Positions 47,924 through 56,760 are shown, counted from the first letter of the stretch. The stretch is 64,000 bases of DNA from Fulverythrobacter ferritrahens (GCF_020539485.1 NZ_JACDXU010000002.1:372001-436000); one strand, 5' to 3'. Numbers and translations are program-made. The notes: generated by a model from the letters alone, not told the origin.

Positions 47924-49063
47924 ATGAGCGAAGAGCCCACACTCATTGCCCGCATCGCGTCATCGGTGGGTTCGCTTCCGGCACAAGAGTGGGATGCGCT
48001 GGCGGGCATGGATAATCCCTTTGTCAGCCATGCCTTTCTGACCGCGCTGGAGGATTCGGGCAGTGTCGGCCCCGGCACGGGGTGGAGCCCGCTGCCGCTG
48101 GTGATCGAGGATGAAGAAGGGCGGCTGGCGGCTGCGCTTCCGGCCTATCTCAAATCCCACAGCCAGGGCGAATATGTGTTCGATCACAGCTGGGCCGATG
48201 CGTGGGAACGGGCCGGGGGCCACTATTATCCCAAGCTGCAGATTTCCGTGCCATTCACGCCGGCCACGGGCCCGCGCCTGCTGTTGCGGGACGAGGCGTT
48301 CGGCGTTCCCCTGCTGCGCGCGGCAGAGACCTTTTGCGTGCGCGAGGAACTGTCTTCGGCCCACGCGACTTTCATCGAGCCTGCGCAGATCGGGCTGTTC
48401 GAGCAGGCGGGCTGGCTGCTGCGCAACGATATCCAGTTCCACTGGGAAAATCGCGGCTATGCCAGCTTTGACGATTTCCTGGGCGCGCTCTCCTCGCGCA
48501 AGCGCAAGGATCTGCGCAAGGAACGCGCCGCCGCGCAGGAAGGGGTGGAAATTCGCGCTCTGTCCGGCGCCGATCTGCGGCCGGAACATTGGGATGCCTT
48601 CTGGGCCTTCTATCAGGACACGGGGTCGCGCAAATGGGGCACACCCTATCTCACGCGCGAGGCGTTTGACCTGTTCGGGCGGCGCATGGGGGATCGGGTG
48701 CTGCTGATCCTGGCCTATATGGACGGCAGGCCGATTGCCGGGGCGCTCAATTTCATCGGCGGATCGGCGCTCTATGGCCGCTATTGGGGCTGCCTTCTGG
48801 ACAAGCCCTTCCTCCATTTCGAACTGTGTTACTATCAGGCGATAGACCATGCCATCGCGCGCGGCCTTTCCCGCGTGGAGGCAGGCGCGCAGGGTGGGCA
48901 CAAGCTGGCCCGCGGCTATGAGCCGGTGCGGACATGGTCCGCCCACTGGATTGCCGACCGGCGCTTCCGCGCGGCGGTGGCTGATTTCCTCAAGCAGGAA
49001 AGGGCAGGCATTGCCGCCGACCAGATCGTGCTGGGCGAGAAGACGCCGTTTCGGAAATCCTGA
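47924..49063 (+). CDS. GNAT-type N-acetyltransferase, FemAB-related (COG3146)
   Basis: 379-residue protein of the peptidoglycan-biosynthesis-like GNAT family (COG3146). Typical stretches are NPFVSHAFLTALEDSGS, YVFDHSWADAWER, SSRKRKDLRKERAAA and VEAGAQGGHKLARGYEP. The chemistry and target are unproven. The ATG at 47924 (MSEEPT) was chosen over a TTG six codons upstream. An AAGG lies upstream. It converges on the small SEL1-like gene over a short hairpin at 49066-49081. Confidence 0.85.
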   Translation: MSEEPTLIARIASSVGSLPAQEWDALAGMDNPFVSHAFLTALEDSGSVGPGTGWSPLPLVIEDEEGRLAAALPAYLKSHSQGEYVFDHSWADAWERAGGHYYPKLQISVPFTPATGPRLLLRDEAFGVPLLRAAETFCVREELSSAHATFIEPAQIGLFEQAGWLLRNDIQFHWENRGYASFDDFLGALSSRKRKDLRKERAAAQEGVEIRALSGADLRPEHWDAFWAFYQDTGSRKWGTPYLTREAFDLFGRRMGDRVLLILAYMDGRPIAGALNFIGGSALYGRYWGCLLDKPFLHFELCYYQAIDHAIARGLSRVEAGAQGGHKLARGYEPVRTWSAHWIADRRFRAAVADFLKQERAGIAADQIVLGEKTPFRKS

Positions 49064-49065
49064 CA

Positions 49066-49081
49066 GAAGGCCGAGGCCTTC
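49066..49081 (+). terminator. Short hairpin between convergent genes
   Basis: GAAGGC at 49066-49071 and GCCTTC at 49076-49081 form a 6-bp stem around CGAG, directly after the acetyltransferase stop. It is small and has only a mixed pyrimidine tail, so termination is plausible but weak. Confidence 0.45.
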
Positions 49082-49097
49082 CTTGCTGCGTGGCGAT

Positions 49098-49454
49098 TTA
49101 CGCGGCGCGGCGGTCCAGCGCGATGAGCCACTGGCGCGCCCGGCGCTGGGCTTCGGCCACTTCGCGGGCGGTCATCTCGTCGGAAATGTCGGCGCGGCAC
49201 CAGGCGGCTTCTTCATGGCCCTGCACGGCGGCGAGATTGAACCACTTATGCGCCTCGATCAGGTCGCATTCCGCGCCGTGGCTGCCGGTGGAAAAGGCAA
49301 CACCCAGATCGAAATAGGCATTCACGTCGCCGGCAGCAGCGGCGGTGAGGCGGCTGGCAACCAGCCTGTCCATGCCATTACGCGTGTCGGCAGGCGCAAT
49401 CGTGCCGATCGGCCTTGCGGTTGGCACGGCCTGTGGGACCAGTCGAATCTCCAT
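49098..49454 (-). CDS. SEL1-like repeat protein, short
   Basis: 118-residue protein with one SEL1/TPR-like unit (AYFDLGVAFSTG... AHKWFNLAAVQG) and adjacent helical stretches. Such units mediate protein-protein contacts. There is no signal peptide. A single repeat makes the domain minimal. It is transcribed away from the dksA region and converges on the acetyltransferase gene. Confidence 0.75.
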   Translation of the reverse strand: MEIRLVPQAVPTARPIGTIAPADTRNGMDRLVASRLTAAAAGDVNAYFDLGVAFSTGSHGAECDLIEAHKWFNLAAVQGHEEAAWCRADISDEMTAREVAEAQRRARQWLIALDRRAA

Positions 49455-49780
49455 AGCTTAACCCCCTTGTTTCATCCCTGAATGGAGCGGCATCTCCCGT
49501 CCTGCTCCTGGCCCGCACTTTGGCTTTTGATGGTTAACAACTCGTCAATCAACTCCGGCGGTAAATTGCGCAGCCCGCTACCGGGCCGATGCAGGGCGAT
49601 GCCATGGGGGAGCTTTAGGTAAGGCCCCTATCCATCGGTGATATCGCGCGATTGCCGCTTGTGCCGCCCAAGCCCCCACCTTATAGGCCCCCCAACCAAA
49701 CCGGACGCGCTACTGGAAAAATCCGGGGCATGCAGGGGAATAGCCGGTTCCCGGGAGAGAATTGGACACGGAGTATCTTG
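49455..49780. other. Divergent promoter region upstream of dksA
   Basis: 326 bases between the SEL1-like gene and dksA. I see no supported gene. It holds a GGTTAAC near 49529 and a GGAG ribosome site at 49770-49773 that precedes the dksA ATG at 49781. No convincing promoter hexamers were placed. Confidence 0.3.
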
Positions 49781-50239
49781 ATGGCTTCGGTTGCCGGTGA
49801 TGACATTGACATTCTTGCCAAGGCGCGCCGCACGCTTGGCGATGACTACACGCCTTCCGAGGACGAAGAGTACATGAGCGATCAGCAGGCGGAATATTTC
49901 CGTTCGCTGCTCGTCGAGTGGAAAAAGTCGATCCTTTCCGCTGCCGAGGGCACATTGCAATCGCTGCAGGATGGCCCGATTCGGGAGCCGGACCTCAATG
50001 ATCGCGCTTCGAGCGAGACCGATTGGGGGATCGAACTGCGGACGCGTGATCGCCAGCGCAAGCTGATCTCCAAGATCGATTCGGCCCTGCGCCGGATTGA
50101 CCGGGGCGAATATGGCTATTGCGAAGTGACCGGCGATCCCATCGGGATCAAGCGGCTGATCGCCCGCCCGATCGCCACCATGACGGTGGAAGCGCAGGAA
50201 GCGCACGAGCGGCGCGAAAAAATCTCGCGCGACGATTGA
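49781..50239 (+). CDS. dksA: RNA polymerase-binding transcription factor DksA
   Basis: Enters the RNA polymerase secondary channel and modulates promoter output with ppGpp. The 152-residue protein has the coiled-coil tip with Asp71, Asp74 and Ala76 (PDLNDRAS), the residues needed for activity in E. coli DksA. The C-terminal globular domain keeps only Cys114 of the usual four zinc-binding cysteines: the pattern is CxxT (114/117) and TxxA (135/138). Loss of zinc ligands is known among alphaproteobacterial DksA proteins. A GGAG lies upstream. A terminator follows at 50259. Confidence 0.94.
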   Translation: MASVAGDDIDILAKARRTLGDDYTPSEDEEYMSDQQAEYFRSLLVEWKKSILSAAEGTLQSLQDGPIREPDLNDRASSETDWGIELRTRDRQRKLISKIDSALRRIDRGEYGYCEVTGDPIGIKRLIARPIATMTVEAQEAHERREKISRDD

Positions 50240-50258
50240 TCGCACGAATGCCTCGGAT

Positions 50259-50278
50259 TGGCTGAAATCAGCCATTTT
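50259..50278 (+). terminator. Rho-independent terminator of dksA
   Basis: Stem TGGCTG at 50259-50264 with CAGCCA at 50269-50274 and an AAAT loop, followed by TTTT. It lies 20 bases after the dksA stop and would isolate dksA from the PilZ gene. Confidence 0.7.
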
Positions 50279-50410
50279 GGACGGTCTTCGGTTAAGGCTT
50301 TGTTTGCCTCTGCGATGCTAGGCGCAGGGGTTCCGGCGATATAGTATGCCGGAGCGGCCCGACTCGCAGCCGGGTCCAAAGAGGTTGAATAGCGAGCGAA
50401 TGAGCAACGA

Positions 50411-50794
50411 ATGAGCACCGTCGACACACGTCAAATGTCGCGCGACAGCCTGTTCGTGCTGGCCAAGATCAAGGTCGAAGGCGATCTGAAGGGCACGGAA
50501 CATCGGGTGAAAGTGCGCAACCTTTCCTCCGGCGGCATGATGGCCGAAGGCAATGTGAAGGTGGTGCGCGGCTCGCTGGTCACTGTGGAACTGCGCAATA
50601 TCGGTTGGGTCGACGGCACGGTAGCCTGGAAGCAGGATGATCGCTTCGGCATCGCCTTTCTCGAAAATGTCGATCACAAGCTGGTGCTCGCGCCCCCGCC
50701 GCCAACGTCGGATATCGGGAAACACTCGCCGCGCTATGTGCGTCCGCCACTGGACACCAGCGGTCCCGAACCTTCCAAGTTGCGCAAGATCTGA
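50411..50794 (+). CDS. PilZ-domain protein
   Basis: 127-residue single PilZ protein, a probable cyclic-di-GMP receptor. The N-terminal RxxxR is Arg7-Arg11 (RQMSR), and the second motif is NxSxxG (NLSSGG). The C-terminal 30 residues, including a PPPP run, are low in structure. Target unknown. Together with the tandem PilZ protein and the GGDEF-EAL enzyme it gives the window three cyclic-di-GMP nodes. Confidence 0.82.
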   Translation: MSTVDTRQMSRDSLFVLAKIKVEGDLKGTEHRVKVRNLSSGGMMAEGNVKVVRGSLVTVELRNIGWVDGTVAWKQDDRFGIAFLENVDHKLVLAPPPPTSDIGKHSPRYVRPPLDTSGPEPSKLRKI

Positions 50795-50873
50795 CGATCT
50801 TCATCTGACAATCTCCCGCGCGCTCGCAAGGGCCCATTGAAGCGTGCCGCCGCAGGCCTTACGGCTGGCGAGG

Positions 50874-52343
50874 ATGGTTCGTTTCACCCGCATCCTGGCC
50901 CTGGGCCTCGCGCTGCTGGCAAGCGCCTGCGGGCGCAGCGATGAAGGCGCGCTGGACATCGCCATCATCGGCGGGAAGGGCGATCCCTTCGAAACAAGCG
51001 TGCAGCTTTCCGTCGCAGGCCAGCATGTTCATGCGGCCACTACGGAAGGGCTGGTTGGGCTGGACGCACAAGGACAGGTGATTCCCGCCCTGGCGGATCG
51101 CTGGATCGTGACCGATGACGGCAAGAGCTACATTTTCCGCCTGCGTGACGGCACCTGGCCCGATGGCAGCGAACTGACCGGGGAGAGTGCGCGCAATGCG
51201 CTGCGCCGCGCGGTCCAGCGCCTTTCAGGCACGGCGCTCGGCTATGACCTGTCCCAGATCGACCAGATTCGCGCCATGGCCGGCCGCGTGGTGGAAATCC
51301 GCCTGAAGGGCGCCATGCCCGATTTCCTGCAGCTGCTGGCCCAACCGGAAATGGGCCTGCTCTACAAGGGACGCGGTACCGGGCCGATGGGCCTGCGCAA
51401 GGTGGAAGAGTCCGCCGTACTCTCCATGCTCTCGCCCGAGGCGCGGGGCCTGCCTGTGGTGGAGAACTGGCAGCAGGATGTGCGCGAATTGCGGGTTCAC
51501 GGCATGGATGTGAAGCGCGCCATCGCCCTGTTCGATGAAGGGCAGGTGGATGTGGTGCTGAATGGCCGGATCGAGAATCTGCCCATGGTGGATACCGGCC
51601 CTCTTTCGCGCGGGACAGTGCGGCTCGATCCCGCCATCGGCCTGTTCGGCCTTTCCGTGCGTAACGCGCAGGGCATATTGGGCGATGCTTCCGGGAGGGA
51701 GGCCATTTCCATGGCGATCGACCGCACCGCCCTGCTCGCGCCATTCAATGTCGGCGGATGGCAACCTACCTCGCGGCTGGTCGCGCCGGGCCTGCCGGGC
51801 GATCTGGGCACTATCGGCGAACGCTGGGACGGCACTTCGCTCGCGCAGCGCCGCAGCACGGCCGCAGGCCGCGTCGCCACCTGGAAATCGGCGAATGGCG
51901 GGCAGGCGCCGGAAATCTCGGTTGCCCTGCCCAGCGGGCCGGGCGGGGATGTTCTGTTCCAGGGCCTTTCGCGCGATATGGCGGCAATCGGCGTAACCTT
52001 GCGCCGCGCGAAGAAGGGCGAGAAGGCGGATCTGGAGCTGATGGATATCGTGGCTCGCTATGCCAATGCCCGCTGGTTCCTCAACCAGTTCAATTGCGGC
52101 TTGCGGCGCGGCTTCTGTTCGAGCGAGGCGGATAATCTGGTGGCCGAGGCGGCCAGCGCCCCCGATCCCGATCAGCGCGCGGCCCTGATGGCGGAGGCGG
52201 AGGCTGAGCTGACCTCGCTCGATGCATTCATCCCCTTCGGCCCACCGGTCCGCTGGTCGCTGGTGCGCGCGGGCGTCACCGGCTTTGCCGCCAATGCCTG
52301 GGTATTCCATCCCTTGCCGCAGCTGGCGATGATCCCCAGATAG
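50874..52343 (+). CDS. Extracellular solute-binding lipoprotein (SBP family 5)
   Basis: Peptide/nickel-type binding protein, 489 residues. The signal sequence ends with lipobox SAC at Cys19, placing it on a membrane. The body resembles SBP_bac_5: HAATTEGLVGLDAQGQVIPALADRW, LRDGTWPDGSELT and VEIRLKGAMPDFLQLL. No permease or ATPase for peptide uptake lies near, so it is an orphan that may have a role other than transport. The ATG at 50874 gives the shortest clean signal; an upstream GTG is possible. Confidence 0.85.
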   Translation: MVRFTRILALGLALLASACGRSDEGALDIAIIGGKGDPFETSVQLSVAGQHVHAATTEGLVGLDAQGQVIPALADRWIVTDDGKSYIFRLRDGTWPDGSELTGESARNALRRAVQRLSGTALGYDLSQIDQIRAMAGRVVEIRLKGAMPDFLQLLAQPEMGLLYKGRGTGPMGLRKVEESAVLSMLSPEARGLPVVENWQQDVRELRVHGMDVKRAIALFDEGQVDVVLNGRIENLPMVDTGPLSRGTVRLDPAIGLFGLSVRNAQGILGDASGREAISMAIDRTALLAPFNVGGWQPTSRLVAPGLPGDLGTIGERWDGTSLAQRRSTAAGRVATWKSANGGQAPEISVALPSGPGGDVLFQGLSRDMAAIGVTLRRAKKGEKADLELMDIVARYANARWFLNQFNCGLRRGFCSSEADNLVAEAASAPDPDQRAALMAEAEAELTSLDAFIPFGPPVRWSLVRAGVTGFAANAWVFHPLPQLAMIPR

Positions 52344-52348
52344 AGGGA

Positions 52349-52765
52349 ATGACGCAGTCCTCCCGCCCGCGCCCCATGGGCATGACCCTGCCCATGGGCA
52401 ACGATCCCGCCGCCATCCGCCAGCGTATCGAAGTGATGGAAATGGTGCTGGAACGCAGCTTCACCATCCCCGGCATCAATCGCGCCGTGGGGCTGGATTC
52501 CATCGTCGGCCTCGTTCCCATACTGGGCGATGTGCTGACCGCCGCGATGGGCACCTACATCGTCTGGGAAGCGCGCAATCTGGGCCTGCCCAAATGGAAA
52601 CTGGCGCGCATGGCCGCCAATATCGCCTTCGACACGGCGCTGGGCGCGATCCCGGTGGCGGGCGATCTGTTCGACCTGCTCTATCGCTCCAACAGCCGCA
52701 ATCTGAAGATTGTGAAGAAGCATCTCGACAAGCACCATCCCTCGACGCGGATTATCGAGGGGTAG
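52349..52765 (+). CDS. DUF4112 family protein
   Basis: 138-residue membrane-associated protein of DUF4112. A hydrophobic core (LDSIVGLVPILGDVLTAAMGTYIVW and AFDTALGAIPVAGDLFDLLY) contains two Gly/Pro-rich helical hairpins with IPG-type motifs, and the tail is basic and soluble. Function unknown. It starts six bases after the binding-lipoprotein stop, so it is probably in the same operon. Confidence 0.85.
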   Translation: MTQSSRPRPMGMTLPMGNDPAAIRQRIEVMEMVLERSFTIPGINRAVGLDSIVGLVPILGDVLTAAMGTYIVWEARNLGLPKWKLARMAANIAFDTALGAIPVAGDLFDLLYRSNSRNLKIVKKHLDKHHPSTRIIEG

Positions 52766-52841
52766 GGCAAGCCGTCACCTCGGCAAAAGGCGAGGTCGCT
52801 CTCGTTGGGGCCGATGCCGTCGCGGCCGTGAATAACCTGGT

Positions 52842-53492
52842 TCAGTCGTCTCGCCGGGGCGATCTTAGTGCGCGTTTCTGGGCCAGATCCTGTTCGTGCC
52901 TGTGGATCGCCTCGGCCTGACGCCAGCCCGCTTCAATCATCTCCATGCGCAGTTCGCGCCCCGGATGAGAGGGTGTCTCGACGTCCTGCATCATCGCTCT
53001 GGGATAGGCCTGCGTTTCCGTCAGTGTTGCTCCCATGCGGTAGAGCATAAACCCCGAGAAATGATCTGCCTCCAGTTCTCGCTGTCGGAAATCCCGATCG
53101 TTGTCAAAGATATGTCCCTGAAGATGGTGCCCGATTTCATGGGTGAGGACACTGATTGCTGCCCAATCGGGACTGTCCGACCGGTCATGCGCCCGTTTGA
53201 TGAATTCGGGATTGTACATGATCACCCGGTTTGGCCCCATGGCATAAGCAAGCGCGTTTGGGACATTCGCCGGATAGGCTACGAAATTGGGCTTGAGCCC
53301 GACATGAGAACAGATGTCTTCGATAGTGGTGAGCACATCGAGGTCCGGCAACTCCATGCGACCGAGAAGCTCGACGCTGCTCTGCTGTCCGATGGTGAAG
53401 TCGCGATGGCTGTAGTCTTGCGCGCCAACCCTGCCAGGATTGGCGCCATGAACACCGAGCAACAGTGCTGCGACCATTAGGCTGTTTCGCAT
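52842..53492 (-). CDS. M48-like secreted metalloprotease
   Basis: 216-residue predicted zinc protease with an N-terminal signal peptide (MRNSLMVAALLLGVHG...VGAQ). The active site is HEIGHH (His118, Glu119, His122) followed 17 residues later by ELEAD, whose Glu139 is the probable third ligand, a spacing shorter than in HtpX-type M48 enzymes. A strong GGAGAGGA precedes the ATG at 53492. Substrate unknown. The upstream flank is poorer in GC than the rest of the window and holds no gene for 750 bases, suggesting that this gene arrived by transfer, although codon usage was not measured. Confidence 0.82.
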   Translation of the reverse strand: MRNSLMVAALLLGVHGANPGRVGAQDYSHRDFTIGQQSSVELLGRMELPDLDVLTTIEDICSHVGLKPNFVAYPANVPNALAYAMGPNRVIMYNPEFIKRAHDRSDSPDWAAISVLTHEIGHHLQGHIFDNDRDFRQRELEADHFSGFMLYRMGATLTETQAYPRAMMQDVETPSHPGRELRMEMIEAGWRQAEAIHRHEQDLAQKRALRSPRRDD

Positions 53493-54240
53493 AATCCTCT
53501 CCTGTTTTTATGTATTTGAGGAGTGTTGATGCAAAGCTGCAGGAGTCTCGGAACCCTCTCTTGCGATGTTCGCCAAAAATCGCGAAATAGGGGACAATCC
53601 TCTAAGGCAGCCAATAGCTGAACCTCCTCAGTGAGGACTCACGCCTTCGTCGCAAAGTTGTCAAAGGCACTTAGGTGCAATGTCCCAAAATGGAAGATTA
53701 TCGTAGCCGGAGGGATTTCGACCTTAGGCCTGGTCGATATGCAGTTCAGGTCGAGTCGGAAGCGGAGAGAACTGCCATTTGCAGGCCGGCATGGGCTGAA
53801 TGCCGATCCGGCCTGAGCCAGAGGAGAAAGCCCCATTATCGCTCTCCGGTGAACCGGAAAGGGCTTGGGGCATAGCTCCGGGATCGTCTGAAACAGACAG
53901 TCCGAAAGCGGCCAGATTTTCCAGTCATGCGGCGGTAGTGCGGGGCTGGAACAATCGTTTTCCTACCTCGCCCCAATCTGCTTCATCCTGCGGGATGACC
54001 GGTACCGCCCTCTTTTCACTCCGAGCTTCGCCCGCCCTCAGGGTGACACGTCCTCTTTGCGGAAAGTCACACATCGCAATCCGCCGCGCCGCCGTTGCGA
54101 CACGGACCGGTTGGGAAAATTCCGCTCGAACCCATGCAAAACCGCCAGTTTTTCAGTCTGCGCGGGCCCCCCGTGCCCCGAACCTGCGCCCGAAGGTCAC
54201 AGGGTTTCGCGGGCCGTTCCGCGTCACTTTCGCAAGGCTC
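53493..54240. other. Gene-poor region of 750 bases with small palindromes
   Basis: No frame here is supported. The left part (53493-53720) is noticeably AT-rich; the remainder is GC-rich. TCATCC at 53983-53988 and GGATGA at 53993-53998 form a 6-bp hairpin, similar in ending to the palindrome at 10924. GCCCCA at 53830-53835 pairs with TGGGGC at 53866-53871 around an inner CCGG/CCGG. It may be decayed genes or an unrecognised RNA. Confidence 0.45.
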
Positions 54241-54789
54241 TCAGGCTTCCAGTTCGATGTCCCAATAGAGCCAGTCCCGCCAGGTTTCGTGCAGGTAATT
54301 GGGCGGGAAGCTCTTGCCCTGTTGCTGCAATTGCCAGCTGGTGGGCCGGATCGGCGTGACCAGCGGAGGCATGCCCGCCTGTGCCGGGGTGCGGCCGCCC
54401 TTCCGCATATTGCAGGGCGCGCAGGCGGTGAGGATGTTTTCCCAGGTCGTCTTGCCGCCCAGACGGCGGGGGACCACATGGTCGAACGTCAATTGATGGG
54501 GGCTGCCGCAATATTGGCAGGTGAATCTGTCGCGCAGGAACAGGTTGAAGCGGGTGAAGGCGGGAAATTCGTTAGGCCGCACATATTGCCGCAGCGCGAT
54601 CACCGAAGGAATCTTCATGTCCAGCGAGGGCGAATGTACTTCGCGCTCATAGCTGGCCACCACATCCACCCGTTCGAGGAAAATGGCCTTGATTGCCGTC
54701 TGCCACGGCCACAGGCTCAGCGGGTAATAGGAGAGCGGTGTATAATCGGCATTGAGAACCAGGGCCGGGCAACTGTCCAGCCTCCGCAT
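54241..54789 (-). CDS. HNH endonuclease
   Basis: 182-residue HNH-fold nuclease-like protein, common in alphaproteobacteria as a stand-alone chromosomal gene. The zinc/HNH region is FTCQYCGS, LTFDHVVPRRLGG, and TACAPCNMRKG with paired CxxC cysteines. ALVLNADYTPLSYYPLSLW starts the family N-terminal region. I chose ATG 54789 because a strong GGAGG lies at the right distance; the longer frame up to 54885 lacks one. Biological role (defence, repair or restriction) cannot be stated. Confidence 0.88.
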   Translation of the reverse strand: MRRLDSCPALVLNADYTPLSYYPLSLWPWQTAIKAIFLERVDVVASYEREVHSPSLDMKIPSVIALRQYVRPNEFPAFTRFNLFLRDRFTCQYCGSPHQLTFDHVVPRRLGGKTTWENILTACAPCNMRKGGRTPAQAGMPPLVTPIRPTSWQLQQQGKSFPPNYLHETWRDWLYWDIELEA

Positions 54790-54970
54790 GGGGTCACCCT
54801 CCGCACTGCGGAAATGGGCTGCCCGTTCGATCAGATCGGCTTTGAACACGGTGCTGTGTCCTCCCTGATAGACGCAAGGGAGCATTTGCCTTGAAAAGCG
54901 TCAAGCCTGTTACAAATCGGGAATCCACAGGAATTTTGCCGATTCGCATCCGAAAGAACTCACCAGCTAC

Positions 54971-55840
54971 ATGATCGTTACCCGTTTTGCCCCCAGCCCT
55001 AACGGGCCGCTGCATCTGGGCCATGCTTTCGCGGCCCTGATCGCGCATGATCTGGCGCGGGAAAGGGGCGGACGTTTCCTGCTGCGGATCGAGGATATCG
55101 ATGGCGTGCGCAGCCGGACGGAGCTGGCCGATGCCTTCCGTGCCGATCTCGCCTGGCTGGGGCTGGAATATGAGGAAGTGGCCCCGCAATCCTCCCGCCT
55201 GGCCAGTTATGGCGCGGCGGCGGAGCGATTGAAGGCACAGGGCCTGCTCTATCCCTGCCGGTGCACCCGCGCGCAGATCGCGGCGGCAGTGGCGGAAAAG
55301 GGCACGCCCAGCGGGCCGGACGGGCCGATCTATCCGGGCACCTGCCGGGGCAGGGCGGTTGATCCGGCGGGAGAAGTCGCCTGGCGGCTGGACATGGCAA
55401 AAGCTGTCGCGCTCGCCGGGCCGCTGGAATGGACCGATGAACTGGCGGGCGTACAGCGCGCCACGCCGGAAATCTTCGGGGATGTGGTGCTGCTGCGCAA
55501 GGAAGCGCCCGCCAGCTATCACCTCGCCGCCACGCTGGACGATGCGGCCGACGGGGTGACGCTGGTGACACGGGGGATGGACCTGTTCCCGGCCAGCCAT
55601 GTCCACCGGCTGTTGCAGGCATTGCTCGGCCTGCCGGTGCCTTTGTGGCATCACCACCAGTTGCTGGTGGACCGTGAAGGCAGGAAGCTGGCCAAGAGGC
55701 GCGGTTCGGGCACAGGCCTGCTGGGGCTCACCGAATTGCGGCTGGCGGGGGAAGATGGCCGGGCGCTGGCCGCTTCCCTAAGGGACAGGGTGCTGCCTGC
55801 TGGCGTTTTCACGAGCGAAGGCCTAGATAGGGGCTTATGA
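54971..55840 (+). CDS. gluQ: Glutamyl-queuosine tRNA(Asp) synthetase
   Basis: Adds glutamate to the queuosine base of tRNA-Asp; it is a paralogue of GluRS lacking the anticodon-binding part. The 289-residue protein has the class I HLGH motif (residues 15-18), the KLAKR loop in place of KMSKS, and the four zinc-type ligands Cys96, Cys98, Tyr121 and Cys125. Length matches GluQ-RS, not full GluRS. The HIG1 gene overlaps its stop by ATGA. QueG at 36.2 kb makes the queuosine that it modifies. Confidence 0.95.
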   Translation: MIVTRFAPSPNGPLHLGHAFAALIAHDLARERGGRFLLRIEDIDGVRSRTELADAFRADLAWLGLEYEEVAPQSSRLASYGAAAERLKAQGLLYPCRCTRAQIAAAVAEKGTPSGPDGPIYPGTCRGRAVDPAGEVAWRLDMAKAVALAGPLEWTDELAGVQRATPEIFGDVVLLRKEAPASYHLAATLDDAADGVTLVTRGMDLFPASHVHRLLQALLGLPVPLWHHHQLLVDREGRKLAKRRGSGTGLLGLTELRLAGEDGRALAASLRDRVLPAGVFTSEGLDRGL

Positions 55841-56067
55841 ACACGTTCCTCGTCATCGTCCTGATCGGCCTGATGGCCATGGTGGTCTATTCGCTGGTGC
55901 GGGGCATCATCGCCTTCCTGCAGACCACGCGCCGCGATATCGACAGCGGGGGCGAGAAGAACCTGCGCGAGCTGCAATTGCAGCAGAACAAGATGATGTT
56001 CGCGCGCGTCAAATATCAGGCGCTTGCGGTTGTGGTGATCATTCTCATCCTGGCCATGTCCCGCTGA
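55837..56067 (+). CDS. HIG1-domain twin-helix membrane protein
   Basis: 76-residue protein with two transmembrane helices, IVLIGLMAMVVYSLVRGIIAF and ALAVVVIILILAMS, separated by a basic/acidic polar loop (TRRDIDSGG...QLQQNKMMFARVKYQ). This matches the HIG_1_N type of small inner-membrane proteins; relatives are linked to respiratory complexes, but the role here is unknown. It overlaps the gluQ stop by four bases and precedes the adenosyltransferase gene by 36 bases. Confidence 0.82.
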   Translation: MNTFLVIVLIGLMAMVVYSLVRGIIAFLQTTRRDIDSGGEKNLRELQLQQNKMMFARVKYQALAVVVIILILAMSR

Positions 56068-56103
56068 TCGGCGGAAAGCTGATCGGCAGTAGGCTGGACG
56101 GCG

Positions 56104-56697
56104 ATGGTCAGGCTCTCGAAAATCTATACCCGCACGGGGGATGACGGCACTTCAGGCCTCGTCGATGGTTCGCGCCGGGCGAAGGCCGATCCCCGCTTCG
56201 AGGCTATCGGCGCAGTGGATGAGGCCAATTCCGCGCTGGGCCTGCTGGCGGTGGCGCTGAAGGGTAACGCTCATCTGGCGGGCGTGATCCGGGCGCAGAA
56301 CGATCTGTTCGATCTCGGCGCGGATCTTGCGACTCCGCTGGGCGGGATCGGAGGGGAGGATTTTTCCCCTTCCGAAATGTTGCTGCGGATCGTGCCCGCG
56401 CAGGTCACCGCGCTCGAAGCGGTCATTGATAGGCTGAATGAAGGGGTGGAGCCGCTGCGCAGCTTCATCCTGCCGGGCGGCACCGAAGCGGCGGCCCGCG
56501 CCCATATCGCCCGCGCCGCGGTGCGCCGCGCCGAACGGGCGATGGCGGCTCTGGCCGGGGCGGAGCCGGTGAACCCGGCGGCGCTGCAATATATCAACCG
56601 CCTGTCCGACTGGCTGTTCGTCCTCGCCCGCGCGCTGAATGTGGATGCGGGCGGCGATGTGCTGTGGCAGCCTGGGGCGAACCGCTCGCCGGGATGA
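56104..56697 (+). CDS. Cob(I)yrinic acid a,c-diamide adenosyltransferase, PduO type
   Basis: Adenosylates cobalamin to make coenzyme B12. The 197-residue trimeric-type enzyme has the KIYTRTGDDGTSGL ATP-binding start, LRSFILPGGTEAAARAHIARAAVRRAERAM in the middle with the conserved RRAER, and ends INRLSDWLFVLARALN. It sits in a short operon behind gluQ and HIG1. Other B12 genes are absent here, but QueG uses cobalamin. Confidence 0.95.
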   Translation: MVRLSKIYTRTGDDGTSGLVDGSRRAKADPRFEAIGAVDEANSALGLLAVALKGNAHLAGVIRAQNDLFDLGADLATPLGGIGGEDFSPSEMLLRIVPAQVTALEAVIDRLNEGVEPLRSFILPGGTEAAARAHIARAAVRRAERAMAALAGAEPVNPAALQYINRLSDWLFVLARALNVDAGGDVLWQPGANRSPG

Positions 56698-56760
56698 AAC
56701 CATGGCGCGGGGACTGCACACTCGCTAAGCTTCTGCTGCAATTGCGAAGGATTTGAACGC

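Noticed and set aside
53631-53875. Short overlapping frames in the gene-poor stretch
   Set aside because: No ribosome site, domain or codon pattern; I cannot support coding.
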